A stretch of DNA of 64,000 bases from an uncultured Selenomonas sp. (GTDB lineage Bacteria > Bacillota > Negativicutes > Selenomonadales > Selenomonadaceae), in the NCBI GenBank assembly GCA_947167105.1, contig CAMVGU010000015.1, positions 1-64,000 of the forward strand. Reading direction: 5' to 3'. The notes under the pieces were generated by a model. That model saw nothing but the letters and a program-made list of their open reading frames with translations, had not been told where the DNA came from and did no database searches. This document shows positions 46,422-55,400 of this stretch, piece after piece (positions within the stretch are counted from its first letter, which is position 1; each line of letters begins with the position of its first letter). The translations under genes and the position numbers were made by a program.

Positions 46422-47420
46422 CTATTCTGTTTCATCCTGGGGATTCAGGAAATACCAATAGGCATCAACCACATCCAAAAAAGCACCGTCAAAGCCGGCG
46501 GACAGGATGCGATCCAGGTAAGCTTCCTGTGAGCCGTAAAGAATCTGCCGCCATTCCGGCCGCCAGTACTTCACTTTGTAGTTATCTGCCCAGTCATCAT
46601 TTTTCGCTGCCAGCCAGTCTGGCATTTTCACGCCCCAGCTGCCCTGCCAGTACGGCCTGTAGGTCTCAGCCTCGCCTACGCTCATATAGGCAAAGACCTG
46701 CCGCCGCGCGCCATTCGGCTTGTGCTGCAGAGCTTTCACTTCCTCTGGGGTCAGCGGTTCTGAACCGTAGTACAGGTCAACTATCAGTAAATCATAATAT
46801 GTGGCAGCCAGCTTATCCAGATAATCCTGTCTGCTTTTGAAGCGCCCAGGGTTCAGCAGAACCAGGTAGTTGCGTGCCTCTTTCAGCGATTTGATATTCC
46901 CCGTGTTCATGCCATGGGGGGCTGCCCCTGGGATCTCGTCAAGGGAGCGCCGATAAGATGCCCAGCCCAGATAGCCCTGGCCTGCATTCATTTTATAGGA
47001 ATCAGCCTCCATTTCTGGCGAGTCCACATAATCAAGGCTCAGGACAGTCAGTCCGGCATTCCGCGGCACGGCCAGCGTATACTCAAAGTATGCAGTTTCA
47101 TCAGGGTCTGTCTCCACTGCACAATTCTGCTCCGTATCCCAGCGATAGAAGACAGATTCCGCCATCTGCCCATCCATGATCTGCAGCATCCGCCCGGCAT
47201 TTTCGGCTGAATTGCCGTTATCCGCCAAATAAAGGGGCGAGCCGCCGTTTGCTATAAGCTGGAACCCCGGACGCTTGCTGTCCGCATAAGTCCTGATACC
47301 TGAAAGCAGCTCCACCATTTCTGCCTGATAGTCAATGACTGCCTCTGCCTGGCTGCTGCAGCCGGAGAGGCCCAGCATAACCGCCAGCGCCGCTGCTATT
47401 GATTTCAGTTTTATCCTCAT
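46422..47420 (-). CDS. GH114/TM1410-type glycoside hydrolase lipoprotein (PelA hydrolase counterpart)
   Basis: 332 residues from the ATG of MRIKLKS. A lipoprotein signal ends in LSGC (Cys21). The body matches endo-alpha-1,4-polygalactosaminidase-like TIM barrels: 'FAYMSVGEAETYRPYW' (catalytic-type Glu), 'KYWRPEWRQILYG', 'AGFDGAFLDVVDAYWYF' (Asp). In Gram-negative Pel systems the same superfamily forms the N-terminal hydrolase half of PelA, which cuts Pel (GalNAc-rich) chains. Here it is a free lipoprotein as last gene of the operon, 17 nt after the barrel gene. Start upstream of this ATG lacks a signal peptide. Confidence 0.87.
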   Translation of the reverse strand: MRIKLKSIAAALAVMLGLSGCSSQAEAVIDYQAEMVELLSGIRTYADSKRPGFQLIANGGSPLYLADNGNSAENAGRMLQIMDGQMAESVFYRWDTEQNCAVETDPDETAYFEYTLAVPRNAGLTVLSLDYVDSPEMEADSYKMNAGQGYLGWASYRRSLDEIPGAAPHGMNTGNIKSLKEARNYLVLLNPGRFKSRQDYLDKLAATYYDLLIVDLYYGSEPLTPEEVKALQHKPNGARRQVFAYMSVGEAETYRPYWQGSWGVKMPDWLAAKNDDWADNYKVKYWRPEWRQILYGSQEAYLDRILSAGFDGAFLDVVDAYWYFLNPQDETE

Positions 47421-47436
47421 AAATAATATACCGCCT

Positions 47437-49764
47437 TTAGAAATTCTTCGTATACATAAGTGCCGCACCCCAGCCCCGGTAGCCATTATCACTTCTCGCA
47501 CGGATATTGTAATGCTCCACCCGCAGTTCCAGCTGGCTTGTGTCATCCAGCTTGCACTCATAGGCAAGCTGCAGGGCGAGCCGCTCCGGGTCCTGCCAGT
47601 AATTATTCAGGTCGCTGCCGGCCAGGCCGCGCAGTCTGTCATACAGGTAGACATAACCGCTGGCACGCTGATAAGTAAACATCAGGTGCAGCTGCTGACG
47701 GGCGTCTAAGTGATGTGTCCAGCCCAGACCGCCCTCCAGCCAGTTCACCGGACGGTTATAGGGGCTATTCCAATTTTCTACCCCATAGGATGTGGCCCCT
47801 GTGCGGCTCCAGCTGGCAAAAGCCTGCCAGGAATCCCTCGGTGTCACGTCATGGCTGTAGAACAGCCTGAGGTGCCAGCCGGAGCCTTCCTTGTAGCTGC
47901 CGCTGCCAGAAGGTGCGTTTTGCCTGGTCGTGCCCGTATAAGTGTAGCCCAGCCGTGCCAGGAATTGCCCATGCTCTCCGGCATGAAGATATTCCAGCTC
48001 CGGCAGGAGCTGATTGCCCGGAGAAATGCTGCCCTCCTCCTGGCGTTCACCTGTGCGGAGCCCGCCGACATCGAACACATCCGCCGAATATTTGTAATCA
48101 TAATTGCCACGAATGGCATAACTCAACCGCGCAGTCAGACTGTTCTCTTCCGTAAGATGGCGCGTTACTTCAACCCCTGGAGTCACATTCCAGCCTTCGC
48201 CAAAGGAAGTATAGCGTGCCAGTCCCTCCGGCAACTGGGCATTTACATGAGTTGTCCGGCCTGTGGGCACGTTCACCGACAGCAGGTAATGCACATCATA
48301 GAGCTTATGGTCATTTTTATAAATGGCGGCAAGGGTGGTGTCCGTCCAGCCGGACACATGGCCATGCTCACGGCCGGAGGAGGAGGTCAGATAACCAGTA
48401 TCAATTCCTAAATCCCATTTGCCCAGATTGGCATAATAGCTCTGCCCAATCACGAACTGGTGCCCGGAAAAGGGGCCATGCCAGTTGTAATACTCCAGAC
48501 GGCTCTGCCAGGAGCTGCCTTCACCGAAATGCTCCAATTCATGCTCCGCCTGTGCCAGTTCCCCTGTTGCCTCCCTCTTATACTTCTCTGCCTCAATAAG
48601 GTTCTGCCCGGCTTCCTCACGCCATTTCTTTGTATCTTCCAGGTCTGTCTCCTGCTGCCTGATATCCGCTTCCGTATCCAGCTGCTCCTGGGAGAGATCT
48701 TCCACACGGGCACGGGCATCGCTTTCCGCGTCCTCAGCCGCATCCCTGGCAGCTTCCAGTTCGTCCAGGAAAGAATACATATCATCCAAGGCTGCCTCCT
48801 CAGCATCAAGCTCCGCGTCGATTTCTTCCAGGCGCTGCACAAAAGCCTCGCGCTGGCCCTCGCTTCCGGGCTGCTGCACAGTTCCGCTGGCGGCTGCCCC
48901 GCTCCGCAGCAATTCCGTGACCTGCTGCTGCACTTCCGCCAGGCGGTTCTGCTGCCAGTCAACGCTTTCCCATGCCTTCCTGATGCTTTCAGCCAGTACG
49001 TCCCGAGGCTCAGCCTCCGGGCCGCCCTCTGCCCTATCGCCTCCGAACTGCTGCTGGAAATCGGCCTGCACCTGGGCCTGGTCTTGCGTCAGGCTCTGTA
49101 TGGAGGCTTCCTGCGCCTGGATTTGCGGCAAATAATCTGCCACAGCCTGCTGGCTGGCCAGAGCCGCCTGGGTGAGCTGCTCGCTTTCGGCACGGGCAGC
49201 GGCCAGTTCACCCACCATGCGTTCCAGATTGCGGCGGGCTGTCGCCAGGTTTTCCTGGGCCTGCAAGAGCCCCTGCTCCGCATTGCGCGCATCCTGACGG
49301 GCGGACTGCAGGGCTGCCTCTGCCTGCACCAGGGCTTCCCTGGCATCGGCCACAGCTTTCTGGGCCGCGTGGAAACTCCTGATGCGATCCCTGGCATCCC
49401 GCATGGTCTGGAAAGCCGCCGGCACATCATGCAGGGTTGACATGCTGGAGGCCGCAGCCTCTCCCGCTGGCAGCAGGGCCAGGGTGGAAACAGAAGCCGC
49501 CATAGCTGTCTGGCGCAGGGCCTCGTCCCGCTGCATGCGCCTGCGCCCCCGCCGCTCCAGACGATGGGCCCGCCCGGACAGCAGACGGCGCATGGCGGCC
49601 CGCTCTGCTGCTTCCAGGGTGCGGGCCAGCCTGAGTGTACGGGTCTCCTTGCGCAGCAGGCGCGTAGGCCGGGCGGCCAGCTTTTCCAGACGTGCGGCTT
49701 CTTCCGCTTCCCTGGCAGCCTTCACCGGCGCGAACTCCCTACGCCTTTTCCGGCTCATCCTCAT
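47437..49764 (-). CDS. Outer-membrane beta-barrel protein with coiled-coil domain (candidate Pel export porin)
   Basis: 775 residues. Residues 1-86 are extremely basic (Arg/Glu/Ala-rich, e.g. RRGRRRM), then a hydrophobic signal core (about 86-100) with a cleavage-like AAA-S near 105. Residues 120-235, 265-290 and 305-412 are heptad-rich, predicted coiled coil. From about 420 alternating aromatic strands form a beta-barrel of some 350 residues ending in 'MYTKNF'; the terminal Phe is the usual outer-membrane insertion signal. It overlaps pelG by 4 nt (ATGA), which supports the far-upstream start. It does not look like PelB (no TPR) but sits where an export porin is needed. Confidence 0.8.
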   Translation of the reverse strand: MRMSRKRRREFAPVKAAREAEEAARLEKLAARPTRLLRKETRTLRLARTLEAAERAAMRRLLSGRAHRLERRGRRRMQRDEALRQTAMAASVSTLALLPAGEAAASSMSTLHDVPAAFQTMRDARDRIRSFHAAQKAVADAREALVQAEAALQSARQDARNAEQGLLQAQENLATARRNLERMVGELAAARAESEQLTQAALASQQAVADYLPQIQAQEASIQSLTQDQAQVQADFQQQFGGDRAEGGPEAEPRDVLAESIRKAWESVDWQQNRLAEVQQQVTELLRSGAAASGTVQQPGSEGQREAFVQRLEEIDAELDAEEAALDDMYSFLDELEAARDAAEDAESDARARVEDLSQEQLDTEADIRQQETDLEDTKKWREEAGQNLIEAEKYKREATGELAQAEHELEHFGEGSSWQSRLEYYNWHGPFSGHQFVIGQSYYANLGKWDLGIDTGYLTSSSGREHGHVSGWTDTTLAAIYKNDHKLYDVHYLLSVNVPTGRTTHVNAQLPEGLARYTSFGEGWNVTPGVEVTRHLTEENSLTARLSYAIRGNYDYKYSADVFDVGGLRTGERQEEGSISPGNQLLPELEYLHAGEHGQFLARLGYTYTGTTRQNAPSGSGSYKEGSGWHLRLFYSHDVTPRDSWQAFASWSRTGATSYGVENWNSPYNRPVNWLEGGLGWTHHLDARQQLHLMFTYQRASGYVYLYDRLRGLAGSDLNNYWQDPERLALQLAYECKLDDTSQLELRVEHYNIRARSDNGYRGWGAALMYTKNF

Positions 49765-51242
49765 GGCTCCTCACCCCTTGCCGTCTCCAGATCCACATAC
49801 TCATCGCCATACAGCCGCAGTACCAGCCTGGTCAAAGGGCCTTGAGGCGGCTGGTAAAAAACCGGCTGGGAACAGAATAGAAAATAGTTGATGCGGTCAC
49901 CAAAATGGCTGAGCCGCCAGAAACCCAGCAGGAAGGTGGCCGCACCTGCCAGGAAGAAGGTAAAGCCATAGCTCTGGGGGCCAAGCACCCACAGTCCCAG
50001 CAGTCCCAGCACCAGGTTCAGCCCCGCGAAGAACAGGGACACCAGCAGCACATCCTTCTGGTAATCAAAATAAATCAGCAGAATGTAAATCAGTTGCAAA
50101 ATGCCGGTAAAGAAGGCCCCGAACAGGATGACATTGTACATATTGACCTGGGCATAGGTAATGCCGGCGCCCGAAAGCACGTAATTGCCCAAAGCCAGGA
50201 ATACCAGGGTAAAGACAAGCTGAAACTCAATGATATGCCTGAGCTCGAACCACAGGGTATGCAGAAGATCCTTGCGGGCATCATCAATCTCCCGGAAATT
50301 GCCCTTGCGGGTGATGTAGGAAAAATAAACGGCATAGCGCTCGTAGAAATTCGTTTCCACCGTCACCACGAACATCATCATCAGGGGCAGAATGGACAGG
50401 AAGGCGAAGAAGGTCACCACATCATAAATTGGGGCGAATCTGTAGGTGCCTGCCACATCCACACCCCAGGGCCCCTGCCAAATGATGACGTTGGGCAGGA
50501 ACAGCCCCAGCATATAGCCCTCGGAAATCAGGAACAAGCGCCAGTGCCGCTCCAAATAGGGCAAAAAGGCGAAATTCTGCCCCTTCTCCGGCAAGCCGAA
50601 ATAATCGACAATATGCAGCATAAAGAGCAACACTATGGCAGCCATGCCCACATCCATGGCCAGCAGACCCGCCTGCTCCGCCGGCAGCACGCCCCCCTCC
50701 AGCAGTACCCAGGTCAGGAAAATGGCCAGCAGCACACCGAACAAATAGGACAACAGCAAGCGCTTGTATTTCTTCACCGCCGAAAGATAAACGCTCTCCG
50801 TCCAGGCCAGGAGCAGCAGGGCAAAGAACAGGTAGGCCAGGCATTTCGTGCCAAAATCCAGGGGCCTGCCCCAGAAAAATATTCCTGCCGCCATGCCTCC
50901 TAAACCTGTCAGTATGGCCCCCATCCCCAGCAGGGAAGCCGTCACATCCCCGAAGCGGCCTACGGACAGGCAGTCAGCCAGGTAACGGGTCAGAACCATG
51001 GTAAAGCCGCTGGACAGAACCTGGGAAAAGACAAAGGCATAGACAACCGAAGCCACAAAGATGCTGGAGGCCTCCCCTGCCACGCCATACCAAGAAAAAA
51101 GCATCTGCACTGCCAGCACCATGCTGGTCATCAGGGCAAAGGGCCCTGCCGTGATGATGGCAGAATATGAGTAGGCCCTGATATGGCCTGCTGCCGTGCG
51201 GGCCATGAACAGTTTCTTCAGCTCGAATCCCACGCCTGCCAT
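49761..51242 (-). CDS. pelG: PelG: polytopic membrane protein of Pel synthesis
   Basis: 493 residues with about twelve membrane helices. The opening 'MAGVGFELKKLF...AYSYSAIITAGPFALMTSMVLA' and 'FYERYAVYFSYITRKGNFREIDDARKDLLHTL' are characteristic of PelG (polysaccharide-transporter-like superfamily). It is the membrane partner of the synthase PelF and helps move the polymer across the inner membrane. Start overlaps the pelF stop (TGATG); end overlaps the barrel gene. Confidence 0.93.
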   Translation of the reverse strand: MAGVGFELKKLFMARTAAGHIRAYSYSAIITAGPFALMTSMVLAVQMLFSWYGVAGEASSIFVASVVYAFVFSQVLSSGFTMVLTRYLADCLSVGRFGDVTASLLGMGAILTGLGGMAAGIFFWGRPLDFGTKCLAYLFFALLLLAWTESVYLSAVKKYKRLLLSYLFGVLLAIFLTWVLLEGGVLPAEQAGLLAMDVGMAAIVLLFMLHIVDYFGLPEKGQNFAFLPYLERHWRLFLISEGYMLGLFLPNVIIWQGPWGVDVAGTYRFAPIYDVVTFFAFLSILPLMMMFVVTVETNFYERYAVYFSYITRKGNFREIDDARKDLLHTLWFELRHIIEFQLVFTLVFLALGNYVLSGAGITYAQVNMYNVILFGAFFTGILQLIYILLIYFDYQKDVLLVSLFFAGLNLVLGLLGLWVLGPQSYGFTFFLAGAATFLLGFWRLSHFGDRINYFLFCSQPVFYQPPQGPLTRLVLRLYGDEYVDLETARGEEP

Positions 51243-52669
51243 CAGCGCCGCACCTCCTTCTCCTGCTCATAAATCTTCCGATAGCTTTCAATGAAGAACT
51301 CGTAGGTATACCCTCTTTTAGCCCTTTCATAGCCGATATTGCCCATCTTACGCCGCAACTCGAAATCCCTGGCCAGCCTGAGAATCTCCCCGGACATGGC
51401 CTCGAAATCCATGGGTGCCACAATGGAGCCTGCCGCCCCCAGGTGGTCGTCGGAAGGCCCGTATATAAGCTCACGGCAGCAGCCCACATCCGTTGTCACA
51501 AAGGGCCTGTGAGCGGCCTGCCCCTCCAGCACTGCCAGGGGCTGGCCCTCGCTGATGCTGGAGAGCACCATAACATCCATTTTGGGCAAATACTCCACTA
51601 CATTCACCGAGCCTGTGAAATTCACATTGCGAATCTGCAGCATTTCCACCGTCTGCTGGCAAAGGGCGTAATAGTCAGGATCTTCCTCCAGGCCCCCCAT
51701 CACGTAGAGCTCTGCATCAGGAAGCTCCTGCTGCACCAGGAAGAAGGCCCTGAGCAGGGTGACAATGTCCTTAATGGGCACCACCCGCACCACCGCCCCC
51801 ACGGTAAAGGGGCCTTCATGCTGTTGCACCTCGGGAATATGCTCGAAACGCTCCATATGCACCCCGTTGGGCACGATGCCGATTTTCTCCGGGTCGCAGC
51901 CCAGGTCACGCTCGATCTCCGCGTTATGCTCAAAGAGCGTATAGACATGATCTGCCGTGGTATAGGAGAGCTTGGCCAGGTTATAGAAATACTGAATCCA
52001 GACGGACTTGAAATCCCCCTTGGCCCAGTCGCTCTTGATAATCTCCACCTCCCGCTCCCGGGAATAGATGCCGTGCTCCGTAATCAGGAAGGGCTTATGG
52101 TGTACCTCTGCCGCCAAGGCGCCGATAACGCCGCAGTAGCCTGTGGCCACGCTATGATAGACATCCGCCTCCGGCAGTTCCTGCTGCAGCAGGTAGAAGA
52201 GCGGCAGCAGCATGGAGCGCAGGGTCCAGAAGAAATCCGTAAAGGGCAGGTAACTGTAGCGCTCCTCATACACCCGCTGGATAACATCGAAGAAATCGCT
52301 GCTCATAAAGATGGTCAGGGGGCCATCCTTCATGTGTTCCGGCGTAAACAAGGCCGCCAGTTCCGTGACATTGATAGGCTTCTTGCCCACCACCAGATCA
52401 TACAGCACCTCCCGTTCCTGGGCGCTCAGGATATTCTCCCGCATGCTTTTGGATTTCAGCTTCAGGATGGAGTCCAAAAACTCCTCCTGGATGCCCACCA
52501 GATTCTTGGGCAGCTTATACTTATAATTGCCCCGATCCTTCTCCTCCGCGCCTATGGAATACAGGAAGAACTCGTGCTCCGGCAAGCCCTGGATGAGCAT
52601 TTGTACCCAGGAGGAAACACCGCCGACCACATAGGGATAGGAGCCCTCCACCAAGAGGCAGATACGCAT
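51242..52669 (-). CDS. pelF: PelF: GT4 glycosyltransferase
   Basis: 475 residues, GT-B fold. PelF hallmarks are 'MRICLLVEGSYPYVVGGVSSWVQMLIQGLPEHEF', 'LITEHGIYSREREVEI', 'GIVPNGVHMERF' and the donor-site 'SISEGQPLAVLEGQAAHRPFVTTDVGCCRELI'. It polymerises the Pel chain from UDP-sugars on the cytoplasmic face. The ATG overlaps the previous stop as TGATG; a GTG directly before it (GTGATG) is an alternative start. Confidence 0.94.
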   Translation of the reverse strand: MRICLLVEGSYPYVVGGVSSWVQMLIQGLPEHEFFLYSIGAEEKDRGNYKYKLPKNLVGIQEEFLDSILKLKSKSMRENILSAQEREVLYDLVVGKKPINVTELAALFTPEHMKDGPLTIFMSSDFFDVIQRVYEERYSYLPFTDFFWTLRSMLLPLFYLLQQELPEADVYHSVATGYCGVIGALAAEVHHKPFLITEHGIYSREREVEIIKSDWAKGDFKSVWIQYFYNLAKLSYTTADHVYTLFEHNAEIERDLGCDPEKIGIVPNGVHMERFEHIPEVQQHEGPFTVGAVVRVVPIKDIVTLLRAFFLVQQELPDAELYVMGGLEEDPDYYALCQQTVEMLQIRNVNFTGSVNVVEYLPKMDVMVLSSISEGQPLAVLEGQAAHRPFVTTDVGCCRELIYGPSDDHLGAAGSIVAPMDFEAMSGEILRLARDFELRRKMGNIGYERAKRGYTYEFFIESYRKIYEQEKEVRR

Positions 52670-54495
52670 CACGCTCCCTCCTTCCAGTAGATATCCGTCT
52701 CCGTTGATTTTGTCTCAATCATGTAAGCATCATCACCGATGGGGACAGCACTGCCGCCCTCTACCCGCTCTATTTCCTTCTCCGTGCGCAGCACAAAGCG
52801 CAGGGGATGCCGGAAACTCCAGCAGGTCAGGTGCAGATGATCCTGCTCCCGCCTGACCCGGTAATCCATATCCAGATAATCATCGAAATACCCGGCACAT
52901 TCCGAGTCAGTCACCGGCCGCAGCCAGCCAAAACGCTCATTGATCTCCGCCAGGAACTTGCGGAAATGGTCTTCCATCGTGCCCCAGGACAGATCCTTGC
53001 TCTCCTCATAGAACAGTTCGTCAGGATGCACAAAGTGGCTGAAATTGCCGATATAATTGATCACGCTGATATTCTCATACATCTGCTGCCTGGACGGGGA
53101 AAAGCCTGCCGAAGTGCGCGGTATCTCATGGACGCCATCATCATGCCGCTCATAGTCCTGGATATAGGCACGGGAGGCATAGGGGCCGTCAAAGAGGGAA
53201 GAAAAGATCTTGACCTCCGGGAAGACCTGCAAAATGGCCTCGCGCCCCTCAGGGCTAAGTATATCCGAAGGAGGAACATAGCACTTAAATGTATAGCCCG
53301 GATAAGCCTCCTTGATATAGCGCCTTAGCTCCTGCAGCCCCTCTATCATATCCGCCTGGCTTGCCCAGGGCACATACTCCAGCTCACCTGGCACATAGTT
53401 GTCCGGAGCCAGGGACTGGTGATTGTAGCCATGCAGCCCCAGCTCTCCCCCCATATCCAGCAGCTCGCGGCCATAGACTATCAGGCTGTCCCTCGCCTTG
53501 CGGCCTGCGGCCGGCCCGAAGGGGCCCTTGACCTGGTCACCATAGCTCTCGATAATAAGCCCCGTATACAGCAGGCCGAAATCCTTCGCGCAACCGCGCA
53601 TAAAGGGCCACCAGATATTGCGGTAAAAATCCTCGGTGGAGACCCCAAGCTCATCATAGATTTTCTCATAGTAGCCCTCCGGCACCGGCGAGGGGAAGTC
53701 GTCTATGAAAAAGAGCTTCGTGCCCAGCACCGGATAGATGGCGCTGTCACCGCAGTGGTTAATCAGGGAGGACAGCAGGCCGATATTGGTCTTGTCATCC
53801 CGCACAATGCCATTGTACATATAGCAACGGCCCTGCCCGAACTTATGCTCCCAGACCAGAGGCATGCCGTCATAGGAGCGCACATGCACCTTTGCCTCCG
53901 GCATGAGGCTGACCTGGGACGCATTGGTATTGTAAGCAGTCCCCTCGCCAAAGGAAAAGCCCTTGCCACCAAACAGGAAATCCGTCTCCAGGCTGATGCC
54001 CTTCACATTCGCATCGCCGCCGACTGAGGCAAGACCCAGGGCCGCCAGGCGCTCTGCCTGCCAGGGCCCGTCCAGCGCCTTTTCCGGGCGCATGAAGAAC
54101 ACCGCCGTCCCCCCCTCCTCCACGTAGCTTTGCAGGGCCTGCCAGGACGCTATCATATCCAGATAGCCGGACAGCACCAGCACCCCCTGGTAATGGGAGG
54201 ACATCTTTAAAGTGGCATCGGTAATAGGCGCATCCGCAAAGCCTTTCTTCTGCTGGGCCAGCAGCCACTCGATTCTATGGCGCGCAAACACGCTGGAAAC
54301 ATCATGGGGGTCATAAAGCACCAGATAGGTATCCTTCGTTTCCTCCACCGGCTCCCCCTGGGGAGGTGAGCTGGGTAGCTGGGTGTCATTGGCTGGCGCT
54401 CCCAGATGCAAAAAACCATCCATGCGGCTGAACTGGAAGAAGCAGGCCAGCACGATTACAAAAGCGCAAATGGCCAGGATGCCCCGCTTATCCAT
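52669..54495 (-). CDS. Membrane-anchored PelA-type polysaccharide deacetylase (DUF2194-like)
   Basis: 608 residues with one N-terminal membrane anchor (about 5-20). Residues 55-260 form an amidotransferase-like domain ('YQGVLVLSGYLDMI', 'EEGGTAVFFMRPEKA'). From about 260 comes a NodB-type deacetylase with 'FFIDDFPSP' (Asp265-Asp266) and 'LGLHGYNHQSL' (His355, His359), the metal triad. PelA in Gram-negatives carries hydrolase and deacetylase together; here the deacetylase stands alone as in Gram-positive pel loci, and the hydrolase is the last gene. A beta-rich C-terminal part may bind polymer. Overlaps pelE by 8 nt. Confidence 0.87.
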   Translation of the reverse strand: MDKRGILAICAFVIVLACFFQFSRMDGFLHLGAPANDTQLPSSPPQGEPVEETKDTYLVLYDPHDVSSVFARHRIEWLLAQQKKGFADAPITDATLKMSSHYQGVLVLSGYLDMIASWQALQSYVEEGGTAVFFMRPEKALDGPWQAERLAALGLASVGGDANVKGISLETDFLFGGKGFSFGEGTAYNTNASQVSLMPEAKVHVRSYDGMPLVWEHKFGQGRCYMYNGIVRDDKTNIGLLSSLINHCGDSAIYPVLGTKLFFIDDFPSPVPEGYYEKIYDELGVSTEDFYRNIWWPFMRGCAKDFGLLYTGLIIESYGDQVKGPFGPAAGRKARDSLIVYGRELLDMGGELGLHGYNHQSLAPDNYVPGELEYVPWASQADMIEGLQELRRYIKEAYPGYTFKCYVPPSDILSPEGREAILQVFPEVKIFSSLFDGPYASRAYIQDYERHDDGVHEIPRTSAGFSPSRQQMYENISVINYIGNFSHFVHPDELFYEESKDLSWGTMEDHFRKFLAEINERFGWLRPVTDSECAGYFDDYLDMDYRVRREQDHLHLTCWSFRHPLRFVLRTEKEIERVEGGSAVPIGDDAYMIETKSTETDIYWKEGA

Positions 54496-55399
54496 GGTTG
54501 ACCGCCCCCCTATCCCAATAGCGGATAACCCGCAGTGCCTCCGGCGTCAGTTCCATGGGGCAGGCCTTCATCTCCGAAAGCTTCTGCTGCAACTCCTCCG
54601 GGCGCTTCCAGGCCGCATAAAGCTCAATATATTTCAAATACGGCTCCTCCCGCTGGGGGAATGCCTGCATAAATTCCTCCGCTGCCTGCTCCGCCATGGT
54701 GTAATCACCCATGGAAATGAGCTGCTTGATTTCCTCCGAGTAATACTCCATATTATCCGGGCAAAGCTTGGTAAGATGGGCCAGCAGCCCCACATAATCC
54801 CCCTGCTTCTTGCGCCAGGTCACATGGTCGATAAACTTGCGCTGGGATATATACTCCTTCAGCAAATCCGCGTACTTCTGCAAGAGGGGAAGGTTCTCCT
54901 GCTCCTTGCCGGACAGCACCCCCGAAGTGCCCTCGAAAAGCTGTGTCTCCAATTTCTCCATGCGGGTGGTGAGCATGGAAACCGCATAGTAGGCAATCTC
55001 GCGATCCTTGTCATGCATGGCCATCTGCAGGATATTCTTGTTCTCCACCATGGACTGCTTGATGGCCTCCGTAAAAAAGCGGCGCTTCCGCTGCTGGTCA
55101 TCCACCAGGAAGGCATCATTGAGGGGGACAATATCATCATCCACCTGGGTGCCCGTAAAGAAGGCTTCTCCCTGGGATTCCAGTTCCGGGGTTTGCCCTT
55201 CCCACAGCCCCAGGATAGAGCCCATCAGCTTGAACAGGCACATAATCAGCAGGCCAAATACCGGCACGAACAGCACAATGGCCGCCTCCGTAAAGGCCCG
55301 GATGCGTGTCTTGCCCCGCAGGTCAACCAGCAGGAATATTCCGGTGGCAATGACATGCAGCAGCATGAACGCCATGAAATCCAGATCCAAGCCTGCCAT
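54488..55399 (-). CDS. pelE: PelE: membrane protein with TPR-like helical repeats
   Basis: About 303 residues. Two membrane helices at the N-terminus ('FMAFMLLHVIATGIFLLVDL', 'AAIVLFVPVFGLLIMCLFKLMGSILG') followed by helical repeats ('DYVGLLAHLTKL', 'GDYTMAEQAAEEFMQAFPQREEPYLKYIELYAA'). This is the PelE layout; PelE links PelD and PelF in the inner-membrane complex. The start MAGLDLDF is 1 nt after the pelD stop, with GGTGG upstream; an ATG 18 nt earlier is possible. Confidence 0.85.
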   Translation of the reverse strand: MAGLDLDFMAFMLLHVIATGIFLLVDLRGKTRIRAFTEAAIVLFVPVFGLLIMCLFKLMGSILGLWEGQTPELESQGEAFFTGTQVDDDIVPLNDAFLVDDQQRKRRFFTEAIKQSMVENKNILQMAMHDKDREIAYYAVSMLTTRMEKLETQLFEGTSGVLSGKEQENLPLLQKYADLLKEYISQRKFIDHVTWRKKQGDYVGLLAHLTKLCPDNMEYYSEEIKQLISMGDYTMAEQAAEEFMQAFPQREEPYLKYIELYAAWKRPEELQQKLSEMKACPMELTPEALRVIRYWDRGAVNHG

Positions 55400-55400
55400 G

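Noticed and set aside
47437..49764. TolC-like or classical PelB porin
   Set aside because: No TPR repeats and no TolC repeat; the barrel is C-terminal and single-chain with a long coiled coil before it.
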